Below the pieces are notes generated by a model. The model was not told where the DNA came from. It did not search any database and saw only the letters and a list, made by a program, of their open reading frames with translations. Shown in pieces: positions 16,980-24,508 of a stretch of DNA of 39,394 nucleotides. Made by a program: the position numbers and the translations under genes. The first letter of the stretch is position 1. Each line of letters begins with the position of its first letter. This stretch comes from an uncultured Prevotella sp. (GTDB lineage: Bacteria; Bacteroidota; Bacteroidia; Bacteroidales; Bacteroidaceae), in contig CAMYVQ010000023.1 of the NCBI GenBank assembly GCA_947302435.1, forward strand, positions 1-39,394. The letters run 5' to 3'.

Positions 16980-17741
16980 TTAATTCTTGTTTATAATTTC
17001 CTTTGCCAGTGCCAGGTGGTTCTTCGAGCCTGTCGAGTCGGCATCGTAGAGGATAACGGGCAAACCGTGGGAAGGACTTTCCGAGAGCTTCACATTGCGC
17101 TGGATAACCGTCTTGAATACCAACTCCTGGAAGTGGCGCTTCACCTCGTCGTAGATCTGGTTGGCCAGACGCAGACGGGAGTCGTACATTGTCAGCAGGA
17201 ATCCCTCAATCTCAAGGCGGGGGTTCAGCTTCGACTTGATGATCTTGATGGTGTTCAAGAGCTTGGAGATGCCTTCCAAGGCAAAGTACTCGCACTGCAC
17301 GGGGATGATGACAGAGTCGGCTGCCGTGAGGGCGTTCACCGTGATAAGCCCCAGTGAGGGTGAGCAGTCGATCAGTATATAGTCGTATTCTGAGCGGATA
17401 GGGTCAAGGAGTTGCTTGATGACCTTCTCACGGTTGTTGAGATTCAGCATCTCAATTTCAGCACCCACCAGGTCTATATGGCTGGGGATGATGTCAAGCC
17501 CGTCGATGTCGGTGGTATAAATGGCATCGCGGACGTTGGCTTTGTCGATAATACACTCGTAGATAGAGCAGTCCACTTCCTTGATGTCAACACCCAGACC
17601 ACTCGAAGCGTTGGCCTGCGGGTCGGCATCGACCACGAGTACAGTTTTCTCCAGGGTGGCCAGCGAGGCAGCAAGGTTGATGGTCGTCGTCGTCTTTCCG
17701 ACTCCGCCTTTCTGGTTGGCCAATGCAATAATTTTTCCCAT
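16980..17741 (-). CDS. parA: Chromosome partitioning ATPase ParA
   Basis: A deviant Walker ATPase of about 253 residues that drives chromosome partitioning with ParB. The P-loop KGGVGKTTTTINLAASLA is at the N terminus, VLVVDADPQANASSGLG follows (Walker A'), and the Walker B equivalent is YILIDCSPSLGLITVNAL. The open frame begins with a TTG at 17747; the ATG at 17741 (MGKIIALANQKGG) is preferred. First gene of the minus-strand cluster; the promoter box TATCTTTG is about 30 bp upstream. Confidence 0.97.
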   Translation of the reverse strand: MGKIIALANQKGGVGKTTTTINLAASLATLEKTVLVVDADPQANASSGLGVDIKEVDCSIYECIIDKANVRDAIYTTDIDGLDIIPSHIDLVGAEIEMLNLNNREKVIKQLLDPIRSEYDYILIDCSPSLGLITVNALTAADSVIIPVQCEYFALEGISKLLNTIKIIKSKLNPRLEIEGFLLTMYDSRLRLANQIYDEVKRHFQELVFKTVIQRNVKLSESPSHGLPVILYDADSTGSKNHLALAKEIINKN

Positions 17742-17772
17742 TTCCAATCTATTTCCTTAATTAAACGAATTG

Positions 17773-17780
17773 CAAAGATA
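17773..17780 (-). promoter_or_regulatory. Promoter -7 box (TATCTTTG) of the parA-parB-DUF5683-mltD-rel cluster
   Basis: TATCTTTGCA on the minus strand, 31 bp before the parA ATG. The -33 element is not well conserved. It is divergent from the GH43 promoter at 17855. Confidence 0.65.
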
Positions 17781-17854
17781 CACATTTTCTATATAATACG
17801 CTTGCTTTTGACTATTATTTTAGTTTTTTTCATTCGATAAATTGAAATAATGCG

Positions 17855-17862
17855 TATCTTTG
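17855..17862 (+). promoter_or_regulatory. Promoter -7 box (TATCTTTG) of the GH43 gene
   Basis: TATCTTTGCA lies 21 bp before the ATG at 17884. A T-run (17824-17830) about 24 bp upstream could stand in for the -33 element. Confidence 0.65.
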
Positions 17863-17883
17863 CAAACAAAAAAACCTAAGAAG

Positions 17884-19500
17884 ATGAAACGTTTTGTATT
17901 TATTTTGTTCGTTTTTCTGTCACTGTTAACGCAAGCGCAAACGACAGGTCAGATGGTAAAGAATCCAGTGATTTGGGCAGACCTGCCCGATCCTGATGTC
18001 ATTCGCGTGGGCGACACGTTCTATTACATGTCGACCACGATGTTTTTCATGCCCGGTGCGCCGCTCATGCAGTCGAAAGACTTGGTGAACTGGCAGGTGG
18101 CCAGCTATGTGTTCCCCAAACTGACCGACTCGCCCAAGTACGACCTGCAAGAGGGAACGGCCTACGGGCGCGGACAGTGGGCCACGTCGCTGCAATATCA
18201 CAACGGGCGCTTCTATGTGCTCTTCGCCCCCAACGAACAGGGCGACATGGGGCGCACCTATATCTGTTCGGCAGAAACGGCTGCCGGCCCTTGGAAGTTG
18301 GAGAGCCGGCTGCCCCACTTCCATGATGCCTCACTGCTGTTCGACGACGACGGGCGCGTGTATGTGTTCTACGGCACGGGCGAACAGGTGGAGCTGACGG
18401 CAGACCTGCAGGGCGTGGTGGAAGGCTCGCACCGGAAGACCATCACGCGCGATGAAGAGGAAACGGGACTCCTTGAGGGATCGCGTGTGGTGAAGCACCG
18501 CGGACACTACTATCTGCTGATGATCTCGCATGTCTACAAGCCTGGCCGCCACCGTCGCGAAGTGTGCTACCGTTCCGACAGTCCGGCAGGGCCGTGGGAG
18601 AAGAAGGTCATTCTGGAGTCAGACCTTCGCCAGTTCGGCTATATGGGACAGGGCACCATCTTCGACACGCAGGATGGCGACTGGTATGCAGTCATCTTCC
18701 AGGACCGTGGAGCCGTGGGACGTGTGCCGGCACTGATTCCCTGCCGATGGATTGACGGCTGGCCTATGCTGGGCGACGAGGAAGGAAAGATTCCCGAACG
18801 CATGCGCCCACTGGTGAGCGGACAGCCACAGACACCGATAATCAGTTCCGACACGTTCGACTCGTCGGAAATCGACATCAACTGGCAGTGGAACCACAAC
18901 CCCGTCGACGAGGCATGGACTCTTGCCGAACGTCCGGGCTGGCTGCGACTGAAGACCGCACGCGTGGTGCCTAATTTCTACTTGGCCCCCAACACGCTCA
19001 CCCAGCGCATGCAGGGGCCTCAGTGCTCGGCTACGGTCAGGCTCGATGTGAGCCACCTGAAGGATGGCGACCGCGCAGGCTTTGCCGCCTTCAATGGCCA
19101 GAGTGCCCTGCTTGCCGTCAAGAAGGAGGGCAAGCGCTTCGTACTTGAACTGAGCGAGCAGCAGGTGAACCTCACGGGTCAGGACAAGGTGGTGGAGAGT
19201 GTCGACGAGAAGGTGGTGGAAAGCATTCCGCTCAACGTCAACCGCTCGCCGCTCGGTTCACAGCTGTCTCTCCGCATCGATGCTGACTTCCGCCGCGGAC
19301 GCGACATCGCCAACTTCTATTACAGCATCGACGGACAGGAATGGACGAAGATTGGCGGCGACTTCAAGATGCGCTTCGACTGGCAGCGCCTGTTTGTAGG
19401 CACCCGTTTCGCACTGTTCTGCTATGCCACGAAACGCACGGGCGGTTATGCTGACTTCGATTCGTTTGAATACCAACTCATTGACAACGAGAACGATTAA
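17884..19500 (+). CDS. Secreted glycoside hydrolase family 43 (beta-xylosidase/arabinofuranosidase type)
   Basis: A 538-residue exported glycosidase, probably removing xylose or arabinose residues from plant polysaccharides. The signal peptide MKRFVFILFVFLSLLTQAQ is clear. The five-bladed propeller domain carries the expected acidic trio: Asp36 in LPDPDVI (base), Asp148 in HDASLLFDDDGR (modulator) and Glu198 in LLEGSRVV (acid). From about 330 onward there is a concanavalin-like beta-sandwich, as in the C-terminal domain of GH43 xylosidases. Fully intact. No SusC/SusD, other carbohydrase or regulator gene is adjacent, so it is an orphan rather than part of a polysaccharide utilisation locus here. 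The exact substrate cannot be read from the sequence; MSTTMFFMPGAPLMQSKDLVNW suggests a subfamily acting on arabinoxylan (tentative). Confidence 0.92.
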   Translation: MKRFVFILFVFLSLLTQAQTTGQMVKNPVIWADLPDPDVIRVGDTFYYMSTTMFFMPGAPLMQSKDLVNWQVASYVFPKLTDSPKYDLQEGTAYGRGQWATSLQYHNGRFYVLFAPNEQGDMGRTYICSAETAAGPWKLESRLPHFHDASLLFDDDGRVYVFYGTGEQVELTADLQGVVEGSHRKTITRDEEETGLLEGSRVVKHRGHYYLLMISHVYKPGRHRREVCYRSDSPAGPWEKKVILESDLRQFGYMGQGTIFDTQDGDWYAVIFQDRGAVGRVPALIPCRWIDGWPMLGDEEGKIPERMRPLVSGQPQTPIISSDTFDSSEIDINWQWNHNPVDEAWTLAERPGWLRLKTARVVPNFYLAPNTLTQRMQGPQCSATVRLDVSHLKDGDRAGFAAFNGQSALLAVKKEGKRFVLELSEQQVNLTGQDKVVESVDEKVVESIPLNVNRSPLGSQLSLRIDADFRRGRDIANFYYSIDGQEWTKIGGDFKMRFDWQRLFVGTRFALFCYATKRTGGYADFDSFEYQLIDNEND

Positions 19501-19578
19501 TACCACAAACAAAAACAACAAAAAACATTTCCCATGTACTGCCGTTTGTTGTCTTGAACAAAGCCCCGTGTGGAATGG

Positions 19579-19649
19579 TTTTACAAAGTCGTCGAGTTTG
19601 TAAGACAAAGTCGTCGACTTTGTAACACAAACTCGACGACTTTGTAAAA
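19579..19649. repeat. 67-bp nested palindromic element, copy 2 (between convergent genes)
   Basis: Outer arms 19581-19601 and 19627-19647 are perfect 21-bp inverted repeats, extendable to 23 bp (19579-19649). The inner hairpin is at 19605-19623. The outer arms and inner hairpin match copy 1 (4511-4577) base for base; only four spacer bases differ (one at 19604, three at 19624-19626). It lies between the convergent GH43 and queF genes. TGGAAT precedes both copies by a few bases. The rest of the 19501-19709 gap shows no gene. Confidence 0.85.
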
Positions 19650-19709
19650 CGGTTAAAAATCAATGACGATGCCCTATCTTATCACAAGGCACGGGACATC
19701 GTATAAAAG

Positions 19710-20177
19710 CTATACAAACTGACGCTGCATCATGCGCTCCTGGGCCATGGCCTCATACTTTGTGCCGGGCATACCGTAGTTGGCATAGGGATAGATGCTG
19801 ATGCCGCCACGGGGCATGAACAGGCCGACAACCTCTATGTACTTGGGCTGCATCAGCTTCACCAAGTCCTTCATAATGATGTTCACGCAATCTTCATGGA
19901 AATCGCCGTGATTGCGGAACGAGAAGAGATAAAGCTTCAGACTCTTCGACTCGACCATACGCTCGCCGGGGATATACATAATCTTGATTTCCGCAAAGTC
20001 GGGCTGACCGGTAATGGGACAAAGACTGGTGAATTCCGGGCAGTTGAACTGCACCCAATAATCGTTCTCAGGATGGCGGTTCTGGAAGGTCTCCAGCACC
20101 TCGGGGGCGTATGTGGCAGCATAGTCGGTATCCTTGCCAAGGAGCTGCAGCCCTTCTTGTTTTCTGTTTGTTTCCAT
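19710..20177 (-). CDS. queF: NADPH-dependent 7-cyano-7-deazaguanine reductase
   Basis: Reduces preQ0 to preQ1 in queuosine tRNA-modification synthesis. 155 residues, the short unimodular QueF type. The nucleophile is Cys53 in [17 protein letters not shown], with the general acid Asp60 in the same segment. The QueF motif [21 protein letters not shown] spans about 76-96, and IYPYANYG lies near the end. The open frame continues to 20258, but the ATG at 20177 (METNRKQEG) is the natural start because the leader upstream folds into two hairpins and has its own promoter. No other queuosine gene is adjacent. Confidence 0.96.
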   Translation of the reverse strand: METNRKQEGLQLLGKDTDYAATYAPEVLETFQNRHPENDYWVQFNCPEFTSLCPITGQPDFAEIKIMYIPGERMVESKSLKLYLFSFRNHGDFHEDCVNIIMKDLVKLMQPKYIEVVGLFMPRGGISIYPYANYGMPGTKYEAMAQERMMQRQFV

Positions 20178-20192
20178 TTTTCTTGTTTTGTT

Positions 20193-20238
20193 TTTCGTGG
20201 ACGAATGTCCATCCGAAAGGGGGTTGAGCAAGTACCCC
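20193..20238 (-). promoter_or_regulatory. Structured 5' leader of queF: two tandem hairpins
   Basis: In transcript order: hairpin 1, GGGGT/ACCCC (20238-20234 with 20224-20220) and a nine-base loop. Hairpin 2 follows immediately, with outer stem TTTCG/CGAAA (20218-20214 with 20197-20193) and inner stem TGGAC-ATTC-GTCCA (20211-20198) separated by a two-base bulge. A purine-rich AACAAAACAAGAAAA tract then runs to the ATG. It recalls the short-stem plus A-rich-tail layout of preQ1 riboswitches but does not match a class I consensus as I know it. Confidence 0.5.
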
Positions 20239-20255
20239 AATAATAAATAATGATG

Positions 20256-20263
20256 CAAAATTA
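20256..20263 (-). promoter_or_regulatory. Promoter -7 box (TAATTTTG) of queF
   Basis: TAATTTTGC on the minus strand, 78 bp before the queF ATG, placing the two leader hairpins inside the mRNA. Confidence 0.6.
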
Positions 20264-20286
20264 CATATTTTATTTGAATAACAGAC

Positions 20287-20314
20287 TTGTTTTCTCAGAA
20301 AATCCGTATTTTTG
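20287..20314 (+). promoter_or_regulatory. Promoter of the TlpA-like gene (TTG, 17 bp, TATTTTTG)
   Basis: TTG at 20287-20289 and TATTTTTG at 20307-20314 have spacing close to the Bacteroidota norm. The start codon follows at 20346. Confidence 0.65.
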
Positions 20315-20345
20315 CATGCGAAACAGAAATTAAACATCAAAAAAC

Positions 20346-21329
20346 ATGAAAAGAATATCCGCTATCGCTGCCCTCCTTCTGGCAGTACTGCCCATTGTGG
20401 CACAAGTGAGCTACACCGTGAATGGAACCGCCCTCAAGGAGTCGAAAACGCTGATGATGGGCGACATCGCCGATAGAAGTGCCATGCCCGAGACCATTGA
20501 CGTGAAAGACGGACAGTTCACGGTAACGGGCAGCAAGCCCGACGGCACCATCATGGTCATCATTGACCGCGAAAACCGTATGCAGAGTTTCTTCATCGTC
20601 GACGGCTCGACACTGACACTCGACATGAATACCGACGAGATCAAAGGGTCACGCCAGAACGAGGCCTTGTCGAAGATGATACGCCAGATGTCGGATGCCA
20701 AGACCGAGGAAGAAGGGATTGCCGCCCTGCGCCAAGGACTGGCCGACAACAAGGACAATCCTGTAGGTGCTTTTGCCCTTTCACAACTGATGTACAGCAT
20801 GAGCTATGAGGAGCTGAAGGCAGAGGTGGAGAGCGGTGCGCCCTACCTGAAACACCCGGTTTGCGAACAGGCCAAACAGCAGCTGAAGGCTCTGGAACTG
20901 CGCGCCCCCGGCTCGATGTTCAAGGACATCACCGAGGCCGACACGTTAGGCGTCAGCCATAAATTGAGCGAATATGTGGGTACAGGCAACTATGTGTTAG
21001 TGGATTTCTGGGCTTCGTGGTGCGGCCCCTGCATGATGGAGATGCCCAACGTGAAAGCCAACTATGAGAAATACAAGGGCAAGGGTTTCAACGTCGTAGG
21101 CCTTTCTTTCGACCGTTCAGCCGATGCCTGGAAGAAAGCCATCCGCGAGAAGGGCCTGAACTGGATTCACCTCTCCGACCTGAAGTTTTGGCAGACCATT
21201 GCCGCTGAGACCTATGGTGTACGCAGCATCCCGTCGAGCATCCTCTGCGATCCGACAGGAAAAATCATCGCCGTGGATCTGCGCGGTGGAAAACTGGGCG
21301 AGCGACTCAAGGAAATATACGGTTTCTAA
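20346..21329 (+). CDS. TlpA-like thiol-disulfide oxidoreductase with N-terminal DUF4369-like domain
   Basis: A 327-residue exported redox protein. The signal peptide is about 1-19 (MKRISAIAALLLAVLPIVA). A DUF4369-like beta-domain covers about 20-100 (VSYTVNGTA...FTVTGSKPDGT). A helical linker follows. The thioredoxin-fold AhpC/TSA domain from about 190 has the active site WCGPC at 225-229 (FWASWCGPCMMEMP) and the cis-proline in RSIPSSIL. Common in Bacteroidota envelopes, acting in reduction or isomerisation of periplasmic disulfides; the partner is unknown. It ends five bases from the stop of the convergent S4-domain gene, with no room for a terminator. Confidence 0.9.
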   Translation: MKRISAIAALLLAVLPIVAQVSYTVNGTALKESKTLMMGDIADRSAMPETIDVKDGQFTVTGSKPDGTIMVIIDRENRMQSFFIVDGSTLTLDMNTDEIKGSRQNEALSKMIRQMSDAKTEEEGIAALRQGLADNKDNPVGAFALSQLMYSMSYEELKAEVESGAPYLKHPVCEQAKQQLKALELRAPGSMFKDITEADTLGVSHKLSEYVGTGNYVLVDFWASWCGPCMMEMPNVKANYEKYKGKGFNVVGLSFDRSADAWKKAIREKGLNWIHLSDLKFWQTIAAETYGVRSIPSSILCDPTGKIIAVDLRGGKLGERLKEIYGF

Positions 21330-21334
21330 ACAGG

Positions 21335-21763
21335 CTAAAGATCCTCGTCGTCCCAGTCTTCGTCAAAGTCGAACTCACTATAGCCGAGCGATGGCTCGAC
21401 GAAGGCATCCATGGCGCGGCGATCCTTCTTTGTTGGGCGACCCATGCCACGGGCACGGTCTACGAAACCGCTGATGCGGCTCATTTCCAACAGCTCATAC
21501 TGGTCGGCGGTTGTCACGTTCTCATAAATCTCCGGCAACAGCTTGGCCCCGACACGCTGCTCGATGGTTTTCAGGATCTTGAACGAATAGGTCACCGGCG
21601 GCTTGCGCACGCTCACCGTCTCGCCCACCTTCACCATGCGAGAGGGCTTCACCGTGGTGCCACCCACCATCACACGCCCATTCTTGCAGGCATCGGCGGC
21701 AATGCTACGGGTCTTGAAGATACGGGCTGCCCACAGCCATTTGTCAATACGGGCTTCACTCAT
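21335..21763 (-). CDS. S4-domain RNA-binding protein, Hsp15-like
   Basis: A 142-residue cytoplasmic RNA-binding protein. The S4 domain opens the protein (RIDKWLWAARIFKTRSIAADACKNGRVMVGG). The C-terminal part is basic then acidic (RGMGRPTKKDRRAMD, ending FDFDEDWDDEDL). Hsp15 (HslR) in E. coli recycles 50S subunits carrying stalled nascent chains; transfer of that function here is by family. It overlaps the pth stop by four bases (ATGA), so it is translationally coupled to pth. Confidence 0.88.
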   Translation of the reverse strand: MSEARIDKWLWAARIFKTRSIAADACKNGRVMVGGTTVKPSRMVKVGETVSVRKPPVTYSFKILKTIEQRVGAKLLPEIYENVTTADQYELLEMSRISGFVDRARGMGRPTKKDRRAMDAFVEPSLGYSEFDFDEDWDDEDL

Positions 21764-22332
21764 TTCTTTCCCAACTTGTTATACTGGTTCATGGTGATGT
21801 CGACACCGGCCAGGACAAAGCTCTTGATGATCTCGACACCATAGTCGATGGTGGGCTGAAGGGTCTTCAACTCTTCCTCGTCGTAGCGGCCCAACACCCA
21901 GTCAATCTGTCGGCCACGGGCATAATCGTTGCCGATGCCTATGCGCAGACGGGCATAGTCCTGGCCGATCAACTGTTGAATGTTTCCGAGTCCGTTGTGA
22001 CCGCCATTCGAACCGTTGGCTTTCAGGCGGAAAGCGCCCAAAGGCAAAGCCACATCATCGGAAATGACGAGTAGGCGCTGCTGGTCGATGTTCTCTTTGT
22101 TGAGCCAATAGCGCACAGCATTGCCACTTAGGTTCATATAAGTCGAGGGTTTCAGCAGAAACACCTTGCGCCCCTTCAGCGTCGTCTCGCCGACAAAACC
22201 GTAGCGCTTATCCTCAAAAACGATATTGGATGCCTTCGCAAAAGCATCCAATACCATAAATCCTGTGTTGTGGCGGGTCATGTCGTACTCGTCGCCGACA
22301 TTGCCCAAACCTACAATTAAGTACTTGTCCAT
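21760..22332 (-). CDS. pth: Peptidyl-tRNA hydrolase
   Basis: Releases tRNA from peptidyl-tRNA dropped by the ribosome. 190 residues, standard length. Family motifs are GLGNVGDEYDMTRHNTGF with the catalytic His at 21, LLKPSTYMNLSG, SDDVALPLGAFRLKANGSNGGHNGL with the catalytic Asp, and RLRIGIGND. It starts five bases after the L25 stop. The L25-pth pair is a common bacterial arrangement; the S4 gene is coupled downstream. Confidence 0.97.
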   Translation of the reverse strand: MDKYLIVGLGNVGDEYDMTRHNTGFMVLDAFAKASNIVFEDKRYGFVGETTLKGRKVFLLKPSTYMNLSGNAVRYWLNKENIDQQRLLVISDDVALPLGAFRLKANGSNGGHNGLGNIQQLIGQDYARLRIGIGNDYARGRQIDWVLGRYDEEELKTLQPTIDYGVEIIKSFVLAGVDITMNQYNKLGKK

Positions 22333-22337
22333 TATAA

Positions 22338-22931
22338 TTATTCAGCAACGGCGGCAGCGGCCTTCGAAGCACGTGTCTCCTTCACTGAGCATACAACCAC
22401 CTGTGCAGAAGTAGCCAGCTCAAGACCCTCGAACTTCAGCTCACCGACCTTGATGGCCTTGCCCAGACCCAGATTGGTAACGTCGATGTTCAAAATCTCA
22501 GGAATCTGCTTGTAGGGAGCGGTCACATCAATCTTACGGATAGAGAGGTTCAGCTTACCACCCTCGCGAACACCCTGGGCCAGACCGTTCAGCTTCACGG
22601 GAATACCCACAGTGATGGGCTTCGTTTCGTTCACCTCATAGAAATCGGCGTGCAGCAGAGCATCGGTCGTGGGATGGAACTGCAGTTCCTTGATAATAGC
22701 CTTGTACTCCTTGCCGTCAATCGTCAGGTTGACAACATACACGTGGGGGCTGTAGACAGCCTTGCGGAGCTCAGTCATGGGGGCTACGAATGCCATAGCC
22801 TCGGGCTGGCCGTTCTTGTCCTTTTTCTCACCATACAGATTGCAGGGAATCAGTCCCTCCTTGCGCTGCAGCTTAGAAGCCTTCTTGCCAGTGGCCTCGC
22901 GCTTCTGTCCGTTAATTGCAATTTCTCTCAT
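22338..22931 (-). CDS. rplY: 50S ribosomal protein L25, general stress protein Ctc form
   Basis: A 5S rRNA-binding ribosomal protein of 197 residues: an L25 domain (about 1-90, with GKKASKLQRKEGLIPCNLYG) plus the C-terminal beta-domain of the CTC/TL5 form (about 95-185). The alanine-rich tail ends KAAAAVAE. First gene of the L25-pth-S4 operon. The promoter word TACCTTTG lies about 106 bp upstream, giving a long leader with a hairpin near its 5' end. Confidence 0.95.
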   Translation of the reverse strand: MREIAINGQKREATGKKASKLQRKEGLIPCNLYGEKKDKNGQPEAMAFVAPMTELRKAVYSPHVYVVNLTIDGKEYKAIIKELQFHPTTDALLHADFYEVNETKPITVGIPVKLNGLAQGVREGGKLNLSIRKIDVTAPYKQIPEILNIDVTNLGLGKAIKVGELKFEGLELATSAQVVVCSVKETRASKAAAAVAE

Positions 22932-23016
22932 AACTCTAAATGTGTTACTCTAAATTAAGTTTGTTAATAAAAATACGTTGCTTAATTCACCATCACACAG
23001 AAAACATATTCAATGT

Positions 23017-23044
23017 GCTTTCGCGAAAAGCGGGTGCAAAGGTA
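23017..23044 (-). promoter_or_regulatory. L25 promoter (TACCTTTG) and 5'-terminal leader hairpin
   Basis: The -7 box is at 23044-23037 on the minus strand. GCTTT-TCGCG-AAAGC (23031-23017) follows directly, so the mRNA would begin with, or within, this hairpin. Its core TTTCGCGAAA (23019-23028) is the same word as in the three-site array at 35397-35454, so it may instead be an operator next to the promoter. Confidence 0.55.
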
Positions 23045-23105
23045 CTAAATAATATTGAATCACGAAATGATTTAGCATTAAAAACCTAAAAAAATATTCT
23101 TTTTC

Positions 23106-23136
23106 TTGTAAAATAGAGGAAAAATAGCTAAATTTG
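23106..23136 (+). promoter_or_regulatory. Promoter of the nusB operon (TTG, 20 bp, TAAATTTG)
   Basis: TTG at 23106-23108 and TAAATTTG at 23129-23136 have a good spacing. The nusB ATG is at 23166. Confidence 0.7.
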
Positions 23137-23165
23137 CATCCGATATCATAACATAGGAGAATCAA

Positions 23166-24101
23166 ATGATTAATCGAGAGATCATCAGAATTAAGATTGT
23201 TCAGTTAACCTACGCGTACTATCAAAACGGTAACAAGAACATTGACACGGCTGAAAAAGAGTTGTTCTTCAGTCTGTCAAAAGCATACGACTTATACAAT
23301 TACTTGCTGTTGCTCATCGTTGCCATTACGAAAGAGGCAAAACGCCGTTTGGAGATCATACAGGCAAAAGCCCAGCGCGAAGGGACAGAGGAGCCTCCAC
23401 AGAAGTTCGCCTTCAACCGCTTTGCCTTGCAGTTGGAGAACAACAAGCAGCTTTTGGAGTTTGCCGAGACCCAGAAACGCAGCTGGAGCGAGACACCTGA
23501 ATTCGTCGGTAAGATGTTCGAGATGATTGAGCAAAGCCAGATCTACAAAGAATATCTGGAGAACAAGGAAGACGACTACGCCACCGACCGCGAGTTGTGG
23601 CGCAAGATTTACCGCACGCTGATTCAAGACAACGAGGACCTGGATGCCCTCTTGGAGGAGCAGAGCCTTTACTGGAACGACGACAAAGAAGTGGTCGACA
23701 CGTTTGTGCTGAAGACCATCAAGCGTTTTGAAGAGAAAAACGGCACCAAGCAGGAACTGCTGCCCGAATATGAAAGCGAGGAGGAGAAGGATTATGCCCG
23801 CAGGCTGTTCCGCGCTACCATCATGAACGCCGACGAATATCAGCGGTTCATGAGCGAGGCTTCGCGTAACTGGGACTTCAGCCGTCTGGCCTATATGGAT
23901 GTCATCATCATGCAGATTGCCATTGCCGAGATGTTCACCTTCCCCAGTATTCCCCTCAGCGTGACAATCAATGAGTTCGTAGAACTGGCCAAGTATTATT
24001 CTACCCCACGCAGTGCCGGATATATCAACGGTATGCTTGATGCCATCGCCCGCCACCTGATCAAGACGGGACGGCTCTTCAAGCAGATGGAAGAGAAGTA
24101 A
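23166..24101 (+). CDS. nusB: Transcription antitermination protein NusB, long Bacteroidota form
   Basis: Binds boxA RNA with S10 (NusE) for rRNA antitermination. At 311 residues it is about twice the usual NusB length. The NusB fold occupies the C-terminal half, with WDFSRLAYMDVIIMQIAIAEM, PLSVTINEFVELAKYYSTPRSAGYINGMLDAI. The N-terminal half (INREIIRIKIVQLTYAYYQNG, then helical, charged segments) appears to be a Bacteroidota extension with its own NusB-like opening helix. First gene of an operon with yajC, ybbR, coaE, the DUF5606 gene and a lacI-type gene. Confidence 0.93.
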   Translation: MINREIIRIKIVQLTYAYYQNGNKNIDTAEKELFFSLSKAYDLYNYLLLLIVAITKEAKRRLEIIQAKAQREGTEEPPQKFAFNRFALQLENNKQLLEFAETQKRSWSETPEFVGKMFEMIEQSQIYKEYLENKEDDYATDRELWRKIYRTLIQDNEDLDALLEEQSLYWNDDKEVVDTFVLKTIKRFEEKNGTKQELLPEYESEEEKDYARRLFRATIMNADEYQRFMSEASRNWDFSRLAYMDVIIMQIAIAEMFTFPSIPLSVTINEFVELAKYYSTPRSAGYINGMLDAIARHLIKTGRLFKQMEEK

Positions 24102-24144
24102 GCAGACGACACGATTCAACCCAACAAAAAAATAACAAAAAACA

Positions 24145-24465
24145 ATGACAAACTTAGTATTGGCAGCACAGGCTGCACAAGGAGGCAGTGGCATGGGATC
24201 GATTTTCCTGATTCTTGCCATGATTGCCATCTTCTATTTCTTCATGTTACGCCCACAACAGAAACGCCAGAAGGAGATTCAGAAGTTCCAGAACGAGCTG
24301 ACCGAAGGCACACCCGTCGTCACAGGCGGTGGCATCTATGGCACCGTGAAAAGCATCGACCTGGCTAAGAACACCGTCGACGTGAAGATTGCACGCGATG
24401 TGGTCGTCACCATCGACAAAAGTTCTGTCTACAAGGATATGAACAGCACTCCCATGCAGAAATAA
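24145..24465 (+). CDS. yajC: Preprotein translocase subunit YajC
   Basis: A 106-residue small inner-membrane protein that associates with SecDF in protein export. It has one membrane helix (GSIFLILAMIAIFYFFMLRPQQKRQKE, about 17-42) with the hallmark FxMLRPQQKRQKE, then a cytoplasmic beta-domain (GTPVVTGGGIYGTVKSID). It is 43 bp from each neighbour in the nusB operon. Confidence 0.97.
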   Translation: MTNLVLAAQAAQGGSGMGSIFLILAMIAIFYFFMLRPQQKRQKEIQKFQNELTEGTPVVTGGGIYGTVKSIDLAKNTVDVKIARDVVVTIDKSSVYKDMNSTPMQK

Positions 24466-24508
24466 CCCTACGGGAAGAGCAAAGAAAGAATCAGACCGTT
24501 GACTCCTC

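Noticed and set aside
15953..16996. 347-codon open frame antisense to parB
   Set aside because: Shadow of parB and the start of DUF5683; no independent promoter or domain.
16046..17860. parS site near parAB
   Set aside because: No 16-bp palindrome resembling a parS site was found in or next to the parAB genes.
20193..20238. Classic preQ1 class I riboswitch before queF
   Set aside because: The hairpin and A-rich tail are suggestive, but an extra hairpin separates them and the class I consensus is not met, so it is reported only as a candidate leader.
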